Part shown: in pieces, positions 25,220 through 33,764 of the stretch
How positions within the stretch are numbered: the first letter of the stretch is position 1
Layout of the letters: each line of letters begins with the position of its first letter
Source of the DNA: Streptomyces sp. S3(2020)
GTDB taxonomy: Bacteria > Actinomycetota > Actinomycetes > Streptomycetales > Streptomycetaceae
Direction of reading: 5' to 3'
DNA: 53,329 nucleotides
NCBI RefSeq assembly: GCF_013044505.1
Contig: NZ_JABERD010000054.1
Location: 1-53,329, forward strand
Notes under the pieces: model-generated
The model's database searches: none
Told to the model about the DNA's origin: nothing
What the model saw: only the letters and a program-made list of their open reading frames with translations
Program-made: the position numbers and the translations under genes

Positions 25220-27615
25220 AGCTCAGACGGAGAACCGCCCTGCTCGGAGTGGGCGCCCTCACCGCCGGCCTTCTTCTGATCACACCTCAGCCCGCCTCGG
25301 CCGCCAACCTCATCCAGAACCCCGGCTTCGAGACCGCCGGCACCGGCGACATGCCGTTCTGCTGGGAGAAGTCCGGCTGGGGCGACAACGACTTCACCTT
25401 CACCACCACCTCCGACGCCCACTCCGGCTCCAAGGCCATGAAGGTCGAGCTGACCCGCCGGGCCGACGGCGACCGCAAGGCCCTGATCACCGAGTCGACG
25501 GCGTGCGCCCCGGTCGTCACCGCGGGCAAGCAGTACGACCTGAGCCTCTGGTACAAGTCGACGACCCCGGACACGGCCCTCACGCTGTTCCGGCACGACA
25601 CGACGGCCGGCTGGCAGTACTGGACGGACCTGAAGACCCTGGAGCTCGCCGGGAGCTGGACCGAGGCGAGCGTCCGCACGCCGGAGGTCCCCACCGGTAC
25701 CGACCGCATCACCTGGGGTGTCTCCGTCTACGGCACCGGATCCGCCACCACCGACGACTACACCATGGAGCAGGTCGCCGACCCCGTCCCCGTACCGCAG
25801 TGCACGGGCACCGCCGAGCAGTGCGCCAACGGCCGCTGGGACGTGCTGCCCACCCAGAACCCGGTGCGCTCCATGCACTCCGTCGTCCTCAACAACGGCA
25901 AGGTGCTGCTGATCGCGGGCTCCGGCAACAGCGAGGAGCAGTTCAACGCGGGCACCTTCACCTCGGCCGTGTACGACCCGGTCAACGGCACCTACAAGGT
26001 GATCCCCACCCCGAAGGACATGTTCTGCTCCGGGCACGTCCAGCTCCAGGACGGGCGCGTGCTGGTGATGAGCGGGAACAAGGCGTACCCCGTCGCCGGC
26101 GGACACGGCTACGAGGGGTTCAAGGACTCGTACGTCTTCGATCCGGTCACCGAGACTTACAGCAAGACCAACGACATGAACGACGGCCACTGGTACCCGT
26201 CGGCGACGATCCTCGGCAACGGTGACGTCATCTCCTTCGGCGGGCTGCGCGAGGACTCCACCGGTTCGGTGACCGCCGAGCTGTGGTCGGACGCCGAGCA
26301 GAAGTGGCTGGAGCTCTGGAAGGTCAACCAGACCTGGTCGTACTGGGGTCTGTACCCGTCGATGATCCTGATGCAGGACGGCCGTCTCTTCTACTCGGGC
26401 AGCCATGTCTTCGGCAACAACATCCCGGGCACCGGCAGTGCGATCTACGACTACGACGCCAACACGATCACACAGGTCCCGGGGCTCCAGAACAAGGACG
26501 AGCGGGACCAGTCGGCGAGCGTGCTGCTGCCGCCCGCGCAGGACCAGAAGGTCCTCACGATCGGCGGCGGCAACATCGACTCCAACCCGGACGCGAACCG
26601 GCTGACCGACGTCATCGACCTCAAGCAGGCCGGCCCGTCCTATGTCGCCGGGCCCCCGCTCCCGCAGGGCACGGTCGACGTCGGCAACGGCAAGCAGGCG
26701 CAGACCGGCAACCAGGGCAAGATGTACGTCTCCGCCGTACTGCTGCCCGACGGCAAGGTGCTGGAGACGGGCGGTGCGCTGCACAACCGGGCGGACCCGG
26801 TGTACGAGTCGTCGATCTACGACCCCGACACCAACACCTTCGACCCGGTGGCCGCCGACCCCGAGGCCCGCGGCTACCACTCCTCGGCGTTCCTGCTGCC
26901 GGACGGCCGGGTGATGACGACCGGCGACAACCCGGGCAACGGCACCTGGAACCACAACGTGTCGATCTACACCCCGCCCTATCTCCTCAAGGGCGCGCGT
27001 CCGGCGATCACTTCGGTCATCGACACCGAGTGGACCTACGGCGACACCCAGCGGATCACCGTCGACCGGCCCATCGCCAAGGCCGAGTTGATCCGCCCGG
27101 CCGCGGTGACGCACTCCTCCGACCCGAACCAGCGGTTCGTCGATCTGCCGCTGTCGGTGGACGGCGACAACGTCGACCTGAACGTGACGAGCAACCCCGA
27201 CCTGGCCCCGCCCGGCTGGTACATGCTCTTCGCGGTCGACGCCAACGGAGTGCCGTCGGTGGCCAAGTGGGTCCATCTGCAAGGACCTTCGGCGCTCAGC
27301 GCGACGGACGCCTCGGCGCATGTGCACTCCTTCGCGGACTCCCTCGAAGGCAAGGTCACCAAGCCCGGCAAGAAGCGCGCCTCGCAGAAGGTCCCGGTCA
27401 CCGTCTCCGGCTGCGACCGGCACTACGGCTCGATCAACGTCTGTGTGCCGACCGACTTCCCGCCGACCGTGAAGGCCACCACCAAGGCCCGCTGCGACTG
27501 GCTGAGGAAGAACGACTACGGCCGCCTCAAGGTCAACGGCAAGGACGACCCGCTGCGGCTCGACCGCAACGGGGACGGGATCGCCTGCGGAAAGGCGGAC
27601 CTCAGGAAGCGTTAG
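25216..27615 (+). CDS. Secreted copper-radical (galactose/glyoxal) oxidase with CBM and Excalibur domains
   Basis: 799 residues from ATG 25216. Signal peptide (RRRTALLGVGALTAGLLL, cleavage after PASA), then a beta-sandwich carbohydrate-binding domain (about 32-185; NLIQNPGFETAG). The kelch-type oxidase domain follows, with all cofactor residues: Cys271 (MFCSGHVQL) and Tyr327 (GHWYPSA) as the Cys-Tyr pair, and Cu ligands Tyr554 and His555 (RGYHSSAF) and His633 (THSSDPNQR). A C-terminal DUF1929-like domain has PPGWYMLFAVDANGVPSVA. Residues about 755-799 form an Excalibur-type calcium-binding motif (LDRNGDGIACGKAD). It should oxidise primary alcohols or aldehydes of sugars at the surface with H2O2 release. 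Last gene of the glycan operon; it resembles the GlxA-CslA pairing of streptomycetes. Confidence 0.88.
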   Translation: MKLRRRTALLGVGALTAGLLLITPQPASAANLIQNPGFETAGTGDMPFCWEKSGWGDNDFTFTTTSDAHSGSKAMKVELTRRADGDRKALITESTACAPVVTAGKQYDLSLWYKSTTPDTALTLFRHDTTAGWQYWTDLKTLELAGSWTEASVRTPEVPTGTDRITWGVSVYGTGSATTDDYTMEQVADPVPVPQCTGTAEQCANGRWDVLPTQNPVRSMHSVVLNNGKVLLIAGSGNSEEQFNAGTFTSAVYDPVNGTYKVIPTPKDMFCSGHVQLQDGRVLVMSGNKAYPVAGGHGYEGFKDSYVFDPVTETYSKTNDMNDGHWYPSATILGNGDVISFGGLREDSTGSVTAELWSDAEQKWLELWKVNQTWSYWGLYPSMILMQDGRLFYSGSHVFGNNIPGTGSAIYDYDANTITQVPGLQNKDERDQSASVLLPPAQDQKVLTIGGGNIDSNPDANRLTDVIDLKQAGPSYVAGPPLPQGTVDVGNGKQAQTGNQGKMYVSAVLLPDGKVLETGGALHNRADPVYESSIYDPDTNTFDPVAADPEARGYHSSAFLLPDGRVMTTGDNPGNGTWNHNVSIYTPPYLLKGARPAITSVIDTEWTYGDTQRITVDRPIAKAELIRPAAVTHSSDPNQRFVDLPLSVDGDNVDLNVTSNPDLAPPGWYMLFAVDANGVPSVAKWVHLQGPSALSATDASAHVHSFADSLEGKVTKPGKKRASQKVPVTVSGCDRHYGSINVCVPTDFPPTVKATTKARCDWLRKNDYGRLKVNGKDDPLRLDRNGDGIACGKADLRKR

Positions 27616-28333
27616 GGAAGTCCGCCAGGGCGCGCGCCACGATGGCCTCCAGCTGTTCGTGGTGCGCGCCCTTCCAGTACGCGCGCCCGCACTGGGTGCA
27701 CTGCGCGAACACGTCGTACGACCGGTGCGTGCCGCCCGCCAGCTGGTCCGCCACCTCCTCCTTGGTGGCCTCCCTGAGCAGGCCGTTGCAGGCGGTGCAG
27801 CGCGTCCAGGGCCGTAGCTCGGGGCGGAACCGGTCGAGGATGTCGCGGAGCTGCTCCTCGGGGCGGGTGCTGTAGACGTAGGCGCCGGCCCACAGTTCGC
27901 GGCGGCGCAGCAGACCCCGGTCGCGGCTGAGCATGACCCGCTGCTGGACGGCGGAGCGGGTGGCGAGGGCCGGGTCGCCGATGTCCGTCGACTCGTACGC
28001 CGTGTCCACGCCGAGCAGCCGCAGTCGGCGGGCGAGGGTGCCGAGGTGGACGTCGAGGAGGAAGCGCAGGGGGGCGCCGGGCACCCGCTGGGGGCGTTCG
28101 ACGTCCCGTACGGCCACGGAGTCGCCGGCGGCGGGGACGTAGGACCTGGGTACCTCGCGGCCCGCCACCAGGAGGGTGCCGACCTCGGTCAGGGGTACGC
28201 CGAGGGACTCGACGACATGGCCGAGGGTCGAGACGCCGTCGGTGATGACCGTGGTGGAGCCGTGGCGGCGTTCGTGCGGGACGAACAGGGCCAGCCTGAG
28301 GGCGAATTCGACGTGGATCTCCGGTCCGTTCAC
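27602..28333 (-). CDS. Mut7-C RNase-domain protein with N-terminal ubiquitin-like domain
   Basis: 243 residues from GTG 28333. The first 80 residues form a beta-grasp (ubiquitin/MoaD-like) domain (VEFALRLALFVPHERR, VAGREVPRSYVPAAGDSVAV). A PIN-like Mut7-C domain follows (FLLDVHLGTLARRLRLLGVD, VMLSRDRGLLRR) with acidic residues for metal binding. A zinc ribbon comes last, with CTACNG and CTQCGRAYW. Probable RNA-processing nuclease; its substrate is unknown. The 3' end overlaps the oxidase gene by 14 bases on the opposite strand. Confidence 0.87.
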   Translation of the reverse strand: MNGPEIHVEFALRLALFVPHERRHGSTTVITDGVSTLGHVVESLGVPLTEVGTLLVAGREVPRSYVPAAGDSVAVRDVERPQRVPGAPLRFLLDVHLGTLARRLRLLGVDTAYESTDIGDPALATRSAVQQRVMLSRDRGLLRRRELWAGAYVYSTRPEEQLRDILDRFRPELRPWTRCTACNGLLREATKEEVADQLAGGTHRSYDVFAQCTQCGRAYWKGAHHEQLEAIVARALADFPNAS

Positions 28334-28366
28334 CCGGTCAGGATGTCACGGCCGAAGGGTGCCGCC

Positions 28367-29011
28367 TCAGGTGTTTTTCGTGGGGAGGCCGTGGTCCATG
28401 ACGTGCAGGGCGCGGTCGAGGAGAGCGTGCAGATCGTCCTGCATGCCGTTCTCCGCCCAGTACTGGTAGATCTCGGTGAGACCGCCGATCAGGGACATCG
28501 TGTAGACCCGTACCTCCAGGTCGTCCGCGTCCCGGCCGGTGCGTTCGGCGATCGCCCCGGCGAGCAGCCGGCCGGTGACGGCGTTGCTCTCCATCATGCG
28601 GGCGCGCACCGCCGGCACCTGGATCATCAGATGGGCGCGCAGCCGGGTGATCTCGTAGTCGATGTCGGAGAGATCGAGGGCCCGGTGCAGGATGTACCGC
28701 ACGGACTCCATCCACGGCTCGCCCTCCGGCCGGGCACGCAGCTCCTCCAGCATCACGGGGTCGTACTCGTCCGTGAGGACGATGTCCTCCTTGGTCGGGA
28801 AGTAGCGGAAGACCGTGGACGGCGACACCTCGGCGCGCTCCGCGATCTGCTCGACCGTGGTGGCCTCGTAGCCCTGTTCCTCGATCAGCGCGTAGGTCGC
28901 GTCGCGGATCGCCGTCCGGGTCTTGATCTTCTTCCGCTCGCGAAGTCCCAGCTGGGGGGCGTCGGTGAGCGGGAGGGGGCGTGCGGGTGTCATGGGTTCA
29001 TTGTCGGGCAT
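28367..29011 (-). CDS. TetR-family transcriptional regulator
   Basis: 214 residues from ATG 29011 (an ATG at 28993 is also possible). The TetR DNA-binding domain is clear: RERKKIKTRTAIRDATYALIEEQGYEATTVEQIAERAEVSPSTVFRYFPTKED, shown here only as a region (about residues 25-77), with the HTH helices around VEQIAERAEVSPSTVFRYF. The C-terminal ligand pocket is helical. It directly follows the MFS exporter gene with overlapping ends and should repress that operon through the TGAGAG-type palindrome at 30547-30561; the inducer is probably an exported drug. Confidence 0.9.
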   Translation of the reverse strand: MPDNEPMTPARPLPLTDAPQLGLRERKKIKTRTAIRDATYALIEEQGYEATTVEQIAERAEVSPSTVFRYFPTKEDIVLTDEYDPVMLEELRARPEGEPWMESVRYILHRALDLSDIDYEITRLRAHLMIQVPAVRARMMESNAVTGRLLAGAIAERTGRDADDLEVRVYTMSLIGGLTEIYQYWAENGMQDDLHALLDRALHVMDHGLPTKNT

Positions 29012-30542
29012 CTGCCTGCGGGGCCACCATGTCCGGGGTGTCCGCGCTCTCGCCGGCCTTCTGCTCGCCCGGCAGGAACGCCGCCGCGAGCAGTGCCGAC
29101 ACGAGGGCGGCGGCGCCGCAGACCAGCAGTACGACGCCCATGCCGTGGACGTAGGCGCTGTTGGCGGAGGCCGCCAGGTCGGCCGCAGCGGTCCGTTCGG
29201 CGACGAGGTGCGCGGCGACCACGGACTCCCGTGCGGTGTCGGCCGCCCGGTCCGGCAGGCCCGTCACGTCGAGGCGGTCGCGGAAGGCGTTGGACAGCAG
29301 GCTGCCGAGCAGGGCGATGCCGATCGCGCCGCCGACCTGGCGCAGTGTCATCAGCAGCCCGGAGCCGCTGCCGGCGCGGTCGCGGGGCAGGGCGCCCAGC
29401 GCGTTGCCCATGGCCGGCATGAGGGAGAAGCCGAAGCCGAGGCCGGTGACGGTGAGCCACAGGGCGGTGTAGCCGTAGCCGGAGTCGACGGTCGTACGGC
29501 TGCCGAGGAACGCGGCGAACGCCAGGACGACCAGGCCCGCGCTCACGGTGGCGCGGCCGCCGAAGCGGACGGCGGCCTGCGGGGCGGTGCGGGAGGCGAT
29601 CAGGATTCCGCCCATCATCGGCAGGAGCCGTATGCCGGTGCCGAAGGCGTCGTTGCCGAGGACGGCCTGGAGGTAGGGCGGCAGCACGAAGAGGAGGCCG
29701 GACAGGACGAACATGACCAGGGTCGCGGCGATCGTGTTGAAGAGGAAGCCGCGGTGGGCGAGCAGGGTCATGTCGAGCATGGGGCGCTCGACGCGGCGTT
29801 CGCGCAGGACCAGGGCGGTGATGAGGGCGACGGACGCCGTGAGCATGGCCAGGACCAGCGGGTCGCCCCAGCCGCGGGTGGGCGCCTCGATGATCGCGTA
29901 GACCAGGGCGCCCAGGCCGGTCGCGGTGAACGAGGTGGAGACGGTGTCCACCTTGGGGGAGGCGGGGTCGCGGGTCTCGGGGAGCAGGAGGACGCAGGCG
30001 GCGATGCCGATCGCGGCCATCGGGACGTTGACGAGGAAGACCGAGCCCCACCAGAAGTGGTTGAGGAGCCAGCCGCCGATGATCGGGCCGAGCGGCAGGC
30101 CGAGGGCGGAGGCGGCGGAGACGATGGCGGTGGCCTTGGGCTGCTCGTCGCGGGCGAACAGCGTGGGCAGCACGGAGAGCGCGAGCGGGGTGATGAGGGC
30201 GGCGCCGACGCCCATCAGCGCGCGGGCCGCGATGACCCAGTTCACGTCCCCGGCCAGGGCGCCCACCAGCGAGCCGGCGAGGAAGACGCCGAGCCCGGCG
30301 ATCAGCATCCGCCGCCGTCCGAAGCGGTCGCCGAGCAGTCCGGCGGGGAGCATCAGCGCCGCGAACACGATGACGTACGCGTCCGCCATCCACTGCTGCT
30401 GGCCGGTGGAGGCGCCGAGGTCGGCGGCCATGGTCGGCAGCGCCACATTGAGGATCGTGGTGTCGAAGCCGAGGGTCAGCATGCTCGCGACGAGTGCGGC
30501 CAGTGCCCACCAGCGGCGGGGATCAGAAGTGGAAGTTTCCAT
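28998..30542 (-). CDS. MFS drug exporter, DHA2 (EmrB/QacA-like) 14-TMS family
   Basis: 514 residues from ATG 30542. Fourteen predicted transmembrane segments. Motif A is GDRFGRRRMLIAG; helix 1 has the DHA2 pattern FDTTILNVALPTM; motif C is ALGLPLGPIIGGWLL. It should be a proton-driven efflux pump for hydrophobic or cationic drugs. It is cotranscribed with the TetR gene, whose start overlaps the end of this one. The promoter has a perfect TTGACA box and an operator over the -10 region immediately before the start codon. Confidence 0.92.
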   Translation of the reverse strand: METSTSDPRRWWALAALVASMLTLGFDTTILNVALPTMAADLGASTGQQQWMADAYVIVFAALMLPAGLLGDRFGRRRMLIAGLGVFLAGSLVGALAGDVNWVIAARALMGVGAALITPLALSVLPTLFARDEQPKATAIVSAASALGLPLGPIIGGWLLNHFWWGSVFLVNVPMAAIGIAACVLLLPETRDPASPKVDTVSTSFTATGLGALVYAIIEAPTRGWGDPLVLAMLTASVALITALVLRERRVERPMLDMTLLAHRGFLFNTIAATLVMFVLSGLLFVLPPYLQAVLGNDAFGTGIRLLPMMGGILIASRTAPQAAVRFGGRATVSAGLVVLAFAAFLGSRTTVDSGYGYTALWLTVTGLGFGFSLMPAMGNALGALPRDRAGSGSGLLMTLRQVGGAIGIALLGSLLSNAFRDRLDVTGLPDRAADTARESVVAAHLVAERTAAADLAASANSAYVHGMGVVLLVCGAAALVSALLAAAFLPGEQKAGESADTPDMVAPQADARQ

Positions 30543-30546
30543 GAAA

Positions 30547-30561
30547 TGAGAGTAGCTCTCA
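30547..30561. promoter_or_regulatory. TetR-type operator at the MFS promoter
   Basis: A perfect inverted repeat, TGAGAG-TAG-CTCTCA, ends five bases before the MFS start codon and covers the -10 hexamer. The adjacent TetR regulator is the obvious ligand. Confidence 0.75.
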
Positions 30562-30579
30562 AAAAGTAGTTCCTGTCAA
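30549..30579 (-). promoter_or_regulatory. Promoter of the MFS-TetR operon
   Basis: On the minus strand, TTGACA (30574-30579) and TACTCT (30549-30554) are 19 bases apart. The -10 is embedded in the operator. Confidence 0.6.
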
Positions 30580-30587
30580 CAAAAAGA

Positions 30588-30612
30588 GGGCCACGGCTTG
30601 AAGCCGTGGCCC
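30588..30612 (-). terminator. Rho-independent terminator of the hemolysin III gene
   Basis: A 10-bp perfect stem, GGGCCACGGC and GCCGTGGCCC, with a five-base loop; on the minus strand it is followed by TCTTTTTG. It lies 20 bases after the hemolysin III stop. Confidence 0.85.
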
Positions 30613-30631
30613 TGCGATGTGGTGTTCGGTG

Positions 30632-31354
30632 CTACGCGTGCTGGTACGCCACCAGCGAGATCCCGACGTAGTGGACGACGAAGGCCGCCAGTGTGAGCGA
30701 GTGGAAGACCTCGTGGAAGCCGAAGAAGCGCGGGGAGGGATCCGGGCGCTTGAGGCCGTAGATCACGCCGCCCGCGCTGTAGAGCAGGCCGCCGACGATC
30801 ACCAGGACCAGGACCGCGATGCCGCCGGTGCGCATGAAGTCGGGCAGGAAGAAGACCGCCGCCCAGCCCATCGCGATGTAGCAGGGGGTGTAGAGCCAGC
30901 GTGGGGCGCCCACCCAGAAGACACGGAAGATGATCCCGGCCAGCGCGGCACCCCAGATGCCCCACAGCAGCCACTGCCCCTTCGCGCCGGGCAGGAGCAG
31001 CATGGTCAGCGGGGTGTAGGTGCCCGCGATGATCAGGAAGATGTTGGCGTGATCCAGTCTGCGCAGGACGCCGTCCATGCGCGGACTCCAGTTGCCCCGG
31101 TGGTACAGCGCGCTCACGCCGAACAGCAGGCAGGCCGTCAGGGCGAAGATCCCGCAGGCGATACGGCCCCGCGTCGAGTCCGCGAGGGCGGTGAGCACCA
31201 GGCCCGAGATGAGCACGGCCGGGAACATGCCGAGATGCAGCCAGCCCCGGAGCTTGGGCTTGATCTCTTGCGGCAGGGAGAGCGCCACGGGGCCGCGGCC
31301 GGCGGCCGGCGAGTCCAGAGGCGCGTCGGAGGCGGACGCAGTCATGCACGGCAT
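30632..31354 (-). CDS. Hemolysin III / PAQR-family membrane protein
   Basis: 240 residues from 31354 (an ATG at 31345 is equally plausible). Seven transmembrane helices, with the conserved PAQR metal-site motifs SALYHR (after helix 2), LDHANIFLIIAGTYTPL, and HEVFHSLTLAAFVVHYVGI near the C-terminus. Bacterial relatives are called YqfA/hemolysin III and are linked to membrane lipid homeostasis rather than true haemolysis. A palindromic operator-like site overlaps its promoter region. Confidence 0.9.
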   Translation of the reverse strand: MPCMTASASDAPLDSPAAGRGPVALSLPQEIKPKLRGWLHLGMFPAVLISGLVLTALADSTRGRIACGIFALTACLLFGVSALYHRGNWSPRMDGVLRRLDHANIFLIIAGTYTPLTMLLLPGAKGQWLLWGIWGAALAGIIFRVFWVGAPRWLYTPCYIAMGWAAVFFLPDFMRTGGIAVLVLVIVGGLLYSAGGVIYGLKRPDPSPRFFGFHEVFHSLTLAAFVVHYVGISLVAYQHA

Positions 31355-31686
31355 CGTACCTACGGAACCGTAAGTTGCGGATGAGTGCGGGCCTTGAAAA
31401 GGCTGAGAGTGGCCATCATCTCACGGCAGTTGACGCCACGGTCGCGCGGTCAAGGAACCGTCAAGTGAACCCAAAGTGTGTGGATGGCGCCACCCTGTAA
31501 ACACCCAGGCACGTGGCAATCCTCACTCCGCTCAGGTGTGAGGCCTTCTGGACAGATGGGCACTCGGGACGCATGATCAGATGAGTGCGGTCGGCACCGG
31601 ATGAGCGCCAAGGTCACCACCGAGAAGCATCCGGGTCGCAGCCCCCACGGGGCCTCCAACAAAAAATCCCTCATTTAGGAGCAATC
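31355..31686. other. Divergent intergenic region upstream of pckG
   Basis: 332 bases between hemolysin III and pckG without a credible gene. It contains the TACGG/CCGTA palindrome next to hemolysin III, a repeated TCAAG motif (GGTCAAGGAACCGTCAAGTG near 31449), a CCTCAC/GTGAGG hairpin (31521-31543), and GATGAGTGCGG at both 31380 and 31580, exactly 200 bases apart. The pckG ribosome-binding site TAGGAG is at the right end. No clear -10/-35 pair was identified for pckG. Confidence 0.5.
31358..31375. promoter_or_regulatory. Operator-like palindrome at the hemolysin III promoter
   Basis: TACGG-AA-CCGTA (31361-31372) extends, with one mismatch, to 8-bp arms (ACCTACGG/CCGTAAGT). It lies 4-17 bases upstream of the hemolysin III start, so binding there would block transcription. 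Typical size for a TetR-family site; no regulator gene adjacent. Confidence 0.5.
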
Positions 31687-33510
31687 GTGGCGCGCGACAT
31701 CGCGGCTCCCCCCGTCATCCCCACCCAGCACAAGGAACTGGTCTCGTGGGTGAACGAGATCGCAGAACTGACGCAGCCGGACAGCGTGGTCTGGTGTGAC
31801 GGATCCGAGGCCGAGTACGAGCGCCTGTGCGGGGAGCTCGTCGAGAAGGGCACCTTCCGCAAACTCGACCCCATCAAGCGCCCGAACTCCTACTACGCGG
31901 CCTCCGACCCGACCGACGTCGCGCGCGTCGAGGACCGCACCTTCATCTGCTCCGAGAAGGAAGAGGACGCCGGCCCCACCAACCACTGGAAGGCCCCCGC
32001 CGAGATGCGGGAGATCTTCGCCGGCGACAAGGGAGTCTTCCGCGGCTCCATGAAGGGCCGGACGATGTACGTCGTCCCGTTCTGCATGGGCCCCCTCGGC
32101 TCGGACCTCTCCGCCATCGGCGTCGAGATCACCGACTCGGCCTACGTCGCCGTCTCCATGCGCACCATGACCCGTATGGGGCAGCCGGTCCTGGACGAGC
32201 TCGGCTCCGACGGGTTCTTCGTCAAGGCCGTCCACACCCTCGGCGCCCCGCTGGCCGAGGGCGAGGCGGACGTCCCGTGGCCCTGCAACTCCACGAAGTA
32301 CATCTCCCACTTCCCCGAGAGCCGCGAGATCTGGTCCTACGGCTCCGGCTACGGCGGCAACGCCCTGCTCGGCAAGAAGTGCTACGCCCTGCGCATCGCG
32401 TCGGTGATGGCCCGCGACGAGGGCTGGCTCGCCGAGCACATGCTGATCCTCAAGCTCACGCCCCCGCAGGGTGAGTCGAAGTACGTCGCCGCCGCCTTCC
32501 CGAGCGCCTGCGGCAAGACCAACCTCGCCATGCTGGAGCCCACGATCTCCGGCTGGACCGTCGAGACGATCGGCGACGACATCGCCTGGATGCGGTTCGG
32601 CGAGGACGGCCGCCTCTACGCCATCAACCCCGAGGCCGGCTTCTTCGGCGTCGCGCCCGGCACCGGCGAGCACACCAACGCCAACGCGATGAAGACGCTG
32701 TGGGGCAACTCCGTCTTCACCAATGTCGCCCTCACCGACGACAACGACATCTGGTGGGAGGGCATGACGGAGGAGACTCCCGCCCACCTCACCGACTGGA
32801 AGGGCAACGACTGGACGCCGCAGGCAGGCGTCCCGGCCGCGCACCCCAACGCCCGCTTCACCACCCCCGCCGCGCAGTGCCCGATCATCGCGCCGGAGTG
32901 GGAGAGCCCCAAGGGTGTGCCGATCTCCGCGATCCTCTTCGGCGGCCGCCGCGCCACCGCCGTACCGCTGGTGACCGAGTCCTTCGACTGGAACCACGGG
33001 GTGTTCCTGGGCGCCAACGTGGCCTCCGAGAAGACCGCGGCCGCCGAGGGCAAGGTCGGCGAACTGCGCCGCGACCCCTTCGCCATGCTGCCGTTCTGCG
33101 GCTACAACATGGGCGACTACATGGGCCACTGGGTCGACGTCGCCAAGGACAAGGACCAGGCGAAGCTCCCGAAGATCTACTACGTCAACTGGTTCCGCAA
33201 GAACGACGAGGGCAAGTTCGTCTGGCCCGGCTTCGGCGAGAACAGCCGAGTCCTGAAGTGGATCGTCGAGCGCCTCGACGGCAAGGCCGAGGGCGTCGAG
33301 ACCCCCATCGGCGTGCTGCCGGCGAAGGGCGCGCTGGACACCAAGGGCCTCGAACTCTCCGAGTCCGACCTGGACTTCCTCCTCACCGTCGACAAGGAGA
33401 TCTGGCGCGAGGAGGCCGCCCTGGTCCCCGAGCACCTCAACACCTTCGGCGAGCACACCCCGAAGGAACTGTGGGACGAGTACCGGGCGCTGGTGCAGCG
33501 CCTGGGCTGA
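31687..33510 (+). CDS. pckG: Phosphoenolpyruvate carboxykinase (GTP)
   Basis: 607 residues from GTG 31687, with TAGGAG five bases upstream. GTP-dependent PEPCK, converting oxaloacetate to PEP in gluconeogenesis. The P-loop is SACGKTN (273-279, K277), with the reactive cysteine C275 typical of the GTP class. Other signatures: GSDLSAIGVEITDSAYVAVS, the kinase-2 segment GDDIAWMRF, FGGRRATAVPLVTESFDW, and FAMLPFCGYNMGDY. Full length. Single-gene transcription unit, ending in a very strong hairpin. Confidence 0.96.
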   Translation: MARDIAAPPVIPTQHKELVSWVNEIAELTQPDSVVWCDGSEAEYERLCGELVEKGTFRKLDPIKRPNSYYAASDPTDVARVEDRTFICSEKEEDAGPTNHWKAPAEMREIFAGDKGVFRGSMKGRTMYVVPFCMGPLGSDLSAIGVEITDSAYVAVSMRTMTRMGQPVLDELGSDGFFVKAVHTLGAPLAEGEADVPWPCNSTKYISHFPESREIWSYGSGYGGNALLGKKCYALRIASVMARDEGWLAEHMLILKLTPPQGESKYVAAAFPSACGKTNLAMLEPTISGWTVETIGDDIAWMRFGEDGRLYAINPEAGFFGVAPGTGEHTNANAMKTLWGNSVFTNVALTDDNDIWWEGMTEETPAHLTDWKGNDWTPQAGVPAAHPNARFTTPAAQCPIIAPEWESPKGVPISAILFGGRRATAVPLVTESFDWNHGVFLGANVASEKTAAAEGKVGELRRDPFAMLPFCGYNMGDYMGHWVDVAKDKDQAKLPKIYYVNWFRKNDEGKFVWPGFGENSRVLKWIVERLDGKAEGVETPIGVLPAKGALDTKGLELSESDLDFLLTVDKEIWREEAALVPEHLNTFGEHTPKELWDEYRALVQRLG

Positions 33511-33621
33511 GCCCGCCCACCGAAGACTCCGCGGCCGGTTGGGATATGCCCTGACCAGCGATCGTCACGACCGGCCGCGGTGACAGCCGACGAGGTTCCG
33601 TACAACGGCGTACGGAACTTG

Positions 33622-33673
33622 AGGCCTGTCGTCGCTCTCCCGTCCGCCCCGACGGGAGAGCGACGACAGGCCT
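33622..33673 (+). terminator. Very long perfect hairpin terminator after pckG
   Basis: A 23-bp uninterrupted stem (AGGCCTGTCGTCGCTCTCCC plus GTC, complement at 33651-33673) with a CGCCCC loop, then TCGTCTTTTT. It separates pckG from the kinase operon. Confidence 0.9.
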
Positions 33674-33764
33674 TCGTCTTTTTCCCCCATCACCTCTGTG
33701 CGGACCGGGATTTCGCGGGACACTCGGGACATCCTGCAACGAACCCCGAAATGAGGTGAACGGG

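Noticed and set aside
25183..27423. 746-codon minus-strand frame opposite the copper oxidase
   Set aside because: The opposite strand encodes a protein with complete cofactor motifs and signal peptide; this frame is its complement shadow.
31450..31674. Minus-strand 74-codon frame upstream of pckG
   Set aside because: No ribosome-binding site, no coding bias and no recognisable domain.
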